Source: Dictyoglomaceae bacterium (GTDB taxonomy: Bacteria; Dictyoglomota; Dictyoglomia; Dictyoglomales; Dictyoglomaceae). Taken from it: DNA of 6,171 nucleotides. The DNA is taken from NCBI GenBank assembly GCA_028276205.1, contig JAPYWU010000089.1, positions 1 to 6,171 of the forward strand. Direction: 5' to 3'. The translations under genes and the position numbers were made by a program. This document shows positions 5,179-6,171 of this stretch, piece after piece; position 1 is the stretch's first letter; each line of letters begins with the position of its first letter. The notes beneath the pieces are model-generated. The model saw nothing but the letters and a program-made list of their open reading frames with translations, was not told the DNA's origin and did not search any database.

Positions 5179-5955
5179 ATGATGCAATTTGAAATTGGTG
5201 GAAAAATAATAAACAATAGGTTATTTGTGGGAACAGGAAAATTGCCAGATTATAGTATCATCAAAAATATGTATGAAGAACTCAAAATAGAAGTATTTGC
5301 AGTAGCAGTGAGAAGAATAAATACAGATAGAAATAAAGGCAATTCTATATTAGATTTTATTCCAAGAGATGCTACTATTATGATAAATACATCTGGAGCA
5401 AGAAATCATAAAGAAGCTGTAAAAATAGCCCTTATTGGCAGAGAAATTACAGGATCAAACTGGGTCAAGATAGAAATCACAGGAGAAATGAAATATCTTT
5501 TTCCCGATAATGAAGAGACAATTAAAGCATCAGAAATTTTAGTAAAAGAAGGTTTTAAAGTATTTCCATATATATCACCTGATCTTATAATTGCCAAAAA
5601 ACTCGAAGAAAAGGGAGTTTCAGCAGTAATGCCTTTAGGATCTCCAATAGGTAGTAACAAAGGTATTGATTCAGAAATATTAATTAAAGCAATAATTAAC
5701 GAAATTTCTATTCCTGTGATAATAGATGCAGGAATTGGTAAACCTTCCCACGCTGCAAAAGCTATGGAATTAGGAGCTGATGCTGTACTTATAAATACAG
5801 CTATTGCTACTTCAAACGATCCCTTAAATATGGCAAGAGCTTTTAATTATGCTGTAAGGGCTGGAAGATTAGCATATGAAATTGGGCTTCCCGAAGAAAA
5901 AGATTATGCGAGTGCCAGCTCACCTCTTCATGATCTTATTAAAAGTTTGGATTAA
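5179..5955 (+). CDS. thiG: Thiazole synthase ThiG
   Basis: ThiG condenses deoxyxylulose 5-phosphate, dehydroglycine and the ThiS thiocarboxylate sulfur into thiazole phosphate carboxylate in the cytoplasm. At 258 residues it has the usual length. K97 in NWVKIEITG is the expected Schiff-base lysine. Other family landmarks are LFVGTGK (15-21), AVRR (43-46), LVKEGFKVFPYIS, VMPLGSPIGSNKGI, the phosphate-binding VIIDAGIGKPSHAAKAMELGADAVLINTAI region, and the end YASASSPLHDLI. At the usual LPNTAGC site this protein reads MINTSGAR (68-75). The start has two ATG codons in a row; the first fits the SD best. It sits between thiS and thiH in the same transcript, under TPP riboswitch control. Confidence 0.96.
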   Translation: MMQFEIGGKIINNRLFVGTGKLPDYSIIKNMYEELKIEVFAVAVRRINTDRNKGNSILDFIPRDATIMINTSGARNHKEAVKIALIGREITGSNWVKIEITGEMKYLFPDNEETIKASEILVKEGFKVFPYISPDLIIAKKLEEKGVSAVMPLGSPIGSNKGIDSEILIKAIINEISIPVIIDAGIGKPSHAAKAMELGADAVLINTAIATSNDPLNMARAFNYAVRAGRLAYEIGLPEEKDYASASSPLHDLIKSLD

Positions 5956-5966
5956 AAGGTGAGCCA

Positions 5967-6171
5967 ATGTTAGAAAGAGTGCTTAATTGGGCTGATAACT
6001 TTTTAGAAGAAATTAGAAAAGAAAAGAAAAAATTTTATGATATAAGGAAAATTTTAAAAAAGGAAGAAATAAACGAAGAAGATCTTTTTTTCCTACTATC
6101 TGATACAGATGACAATAATCTTGTACTTATGGCAGAAAAATCAAAAAAACTTACAGAAAGATATTTTGGAA
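5967..6171 (+). CDS. thiH: ThiH, 2-iminoacetate synthase, N-terminal part (cut by the window edge)
   Basis: Only 68 residues are present, open at the right edge. ThiH is a radical SAM enzyme that splits tyrosine into p-cresol and dehydroglycine, the glycine-imine donor used by ThiG. The visible part matches the ThiH/HydG leader region: a charged helix, then EINEEDLFFLLSD, and MAEKSKKLTERYFG, the segment that precedes the catalytic core. The CxxxCxxC cluster motif lies outside the window, so the call leans on this leader and on position, 11 bases after thiG. An SD, AAAGGTGAG (5955-5963), overlaps the last base of the thiG stop codon and is close to the ATG. HydG is the nearest alternative but would not be expected here. 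Confidence 0.88.
   Translation, partial: MLERVLNWADNFLEEIRKEKKKFYDIRKILKKEEINEEDLFFLLSDTDDNNLVLMAEKSKKLTERYFG

Overview
The window is AT-rich (coding DNA roughly 30% GC by eye). It carries six genes or gene parts with Shine-Dalgarno (SD) sites, AGA-rich codon use and gene types that fit an anaerobic member of the Bacillota, most likely a clostridium. Rubrerythrin and the oxygen-sensitive ThiH route to thiazole both point to anaerobic life. The TPP riboswitch is about 60% GC by hand count inside this AT-rich DNA, a contrast common in thermophiles, so a thermophilic clostridium is my best guess. Dictyoglomus-like bacteria cannot be excluded. The species cannot be fixed from the sequence alone.

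Layout. Positions 1-157 hold no gene I can support. A rubrerythrin gene runs leftwards (715-203), with a good promoter, a palindrome over its -10 box, and a GC-rich terminator just past its stop. A 464-base intergenic stretch follows, containing a 7-3-7 inverted repeat and a 13-base near-repeat. Everything after it reads rightwards: a TudS-DUF1722 fusion (RudS type, predicted tRNA 4-thiouridine desulfidase) that lacks an SD and may be read from a leaderless mRNA; 23 bases later a zinc-dependent medium-chain dehydrogenase; then a 170-base regulatory gap with two palindromes and a good promoter; then a secreted lipoprotein beta-mannanase (GH5 plus a CBM16-like domain). Last comes a thiazole operon: promoter, TPP riboswitch, terminator hairpin, thiS, thiG and the start of thiH, which is cut by the window edge.

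How the parts work together. ThiS carries sulfur as a C-terminal thiocarboxylate, ThiH makes dehydroglycine from tyrosine, and ThiG joins these with deoxyxylulose phosphate to form the thiazole of thiamine. The riboswitch lowers expression when TPP is plentiful. The mannanase has its own promoter, with an operator-like palindrome on the -35 box, which suggests control by a repressor. It probably degrades mannan at the cell surface. The rudS-dehydrogenase pair looks like a small operon whose shared purpose is not obvious.

I see no wholly new system. The most interesting points are the terminator of the thi riboswitch, which closely copies a strand of its own aptamer; the paired palindromes upstream of the mannanase; and the SD-less, probably leaderless start of rudS.
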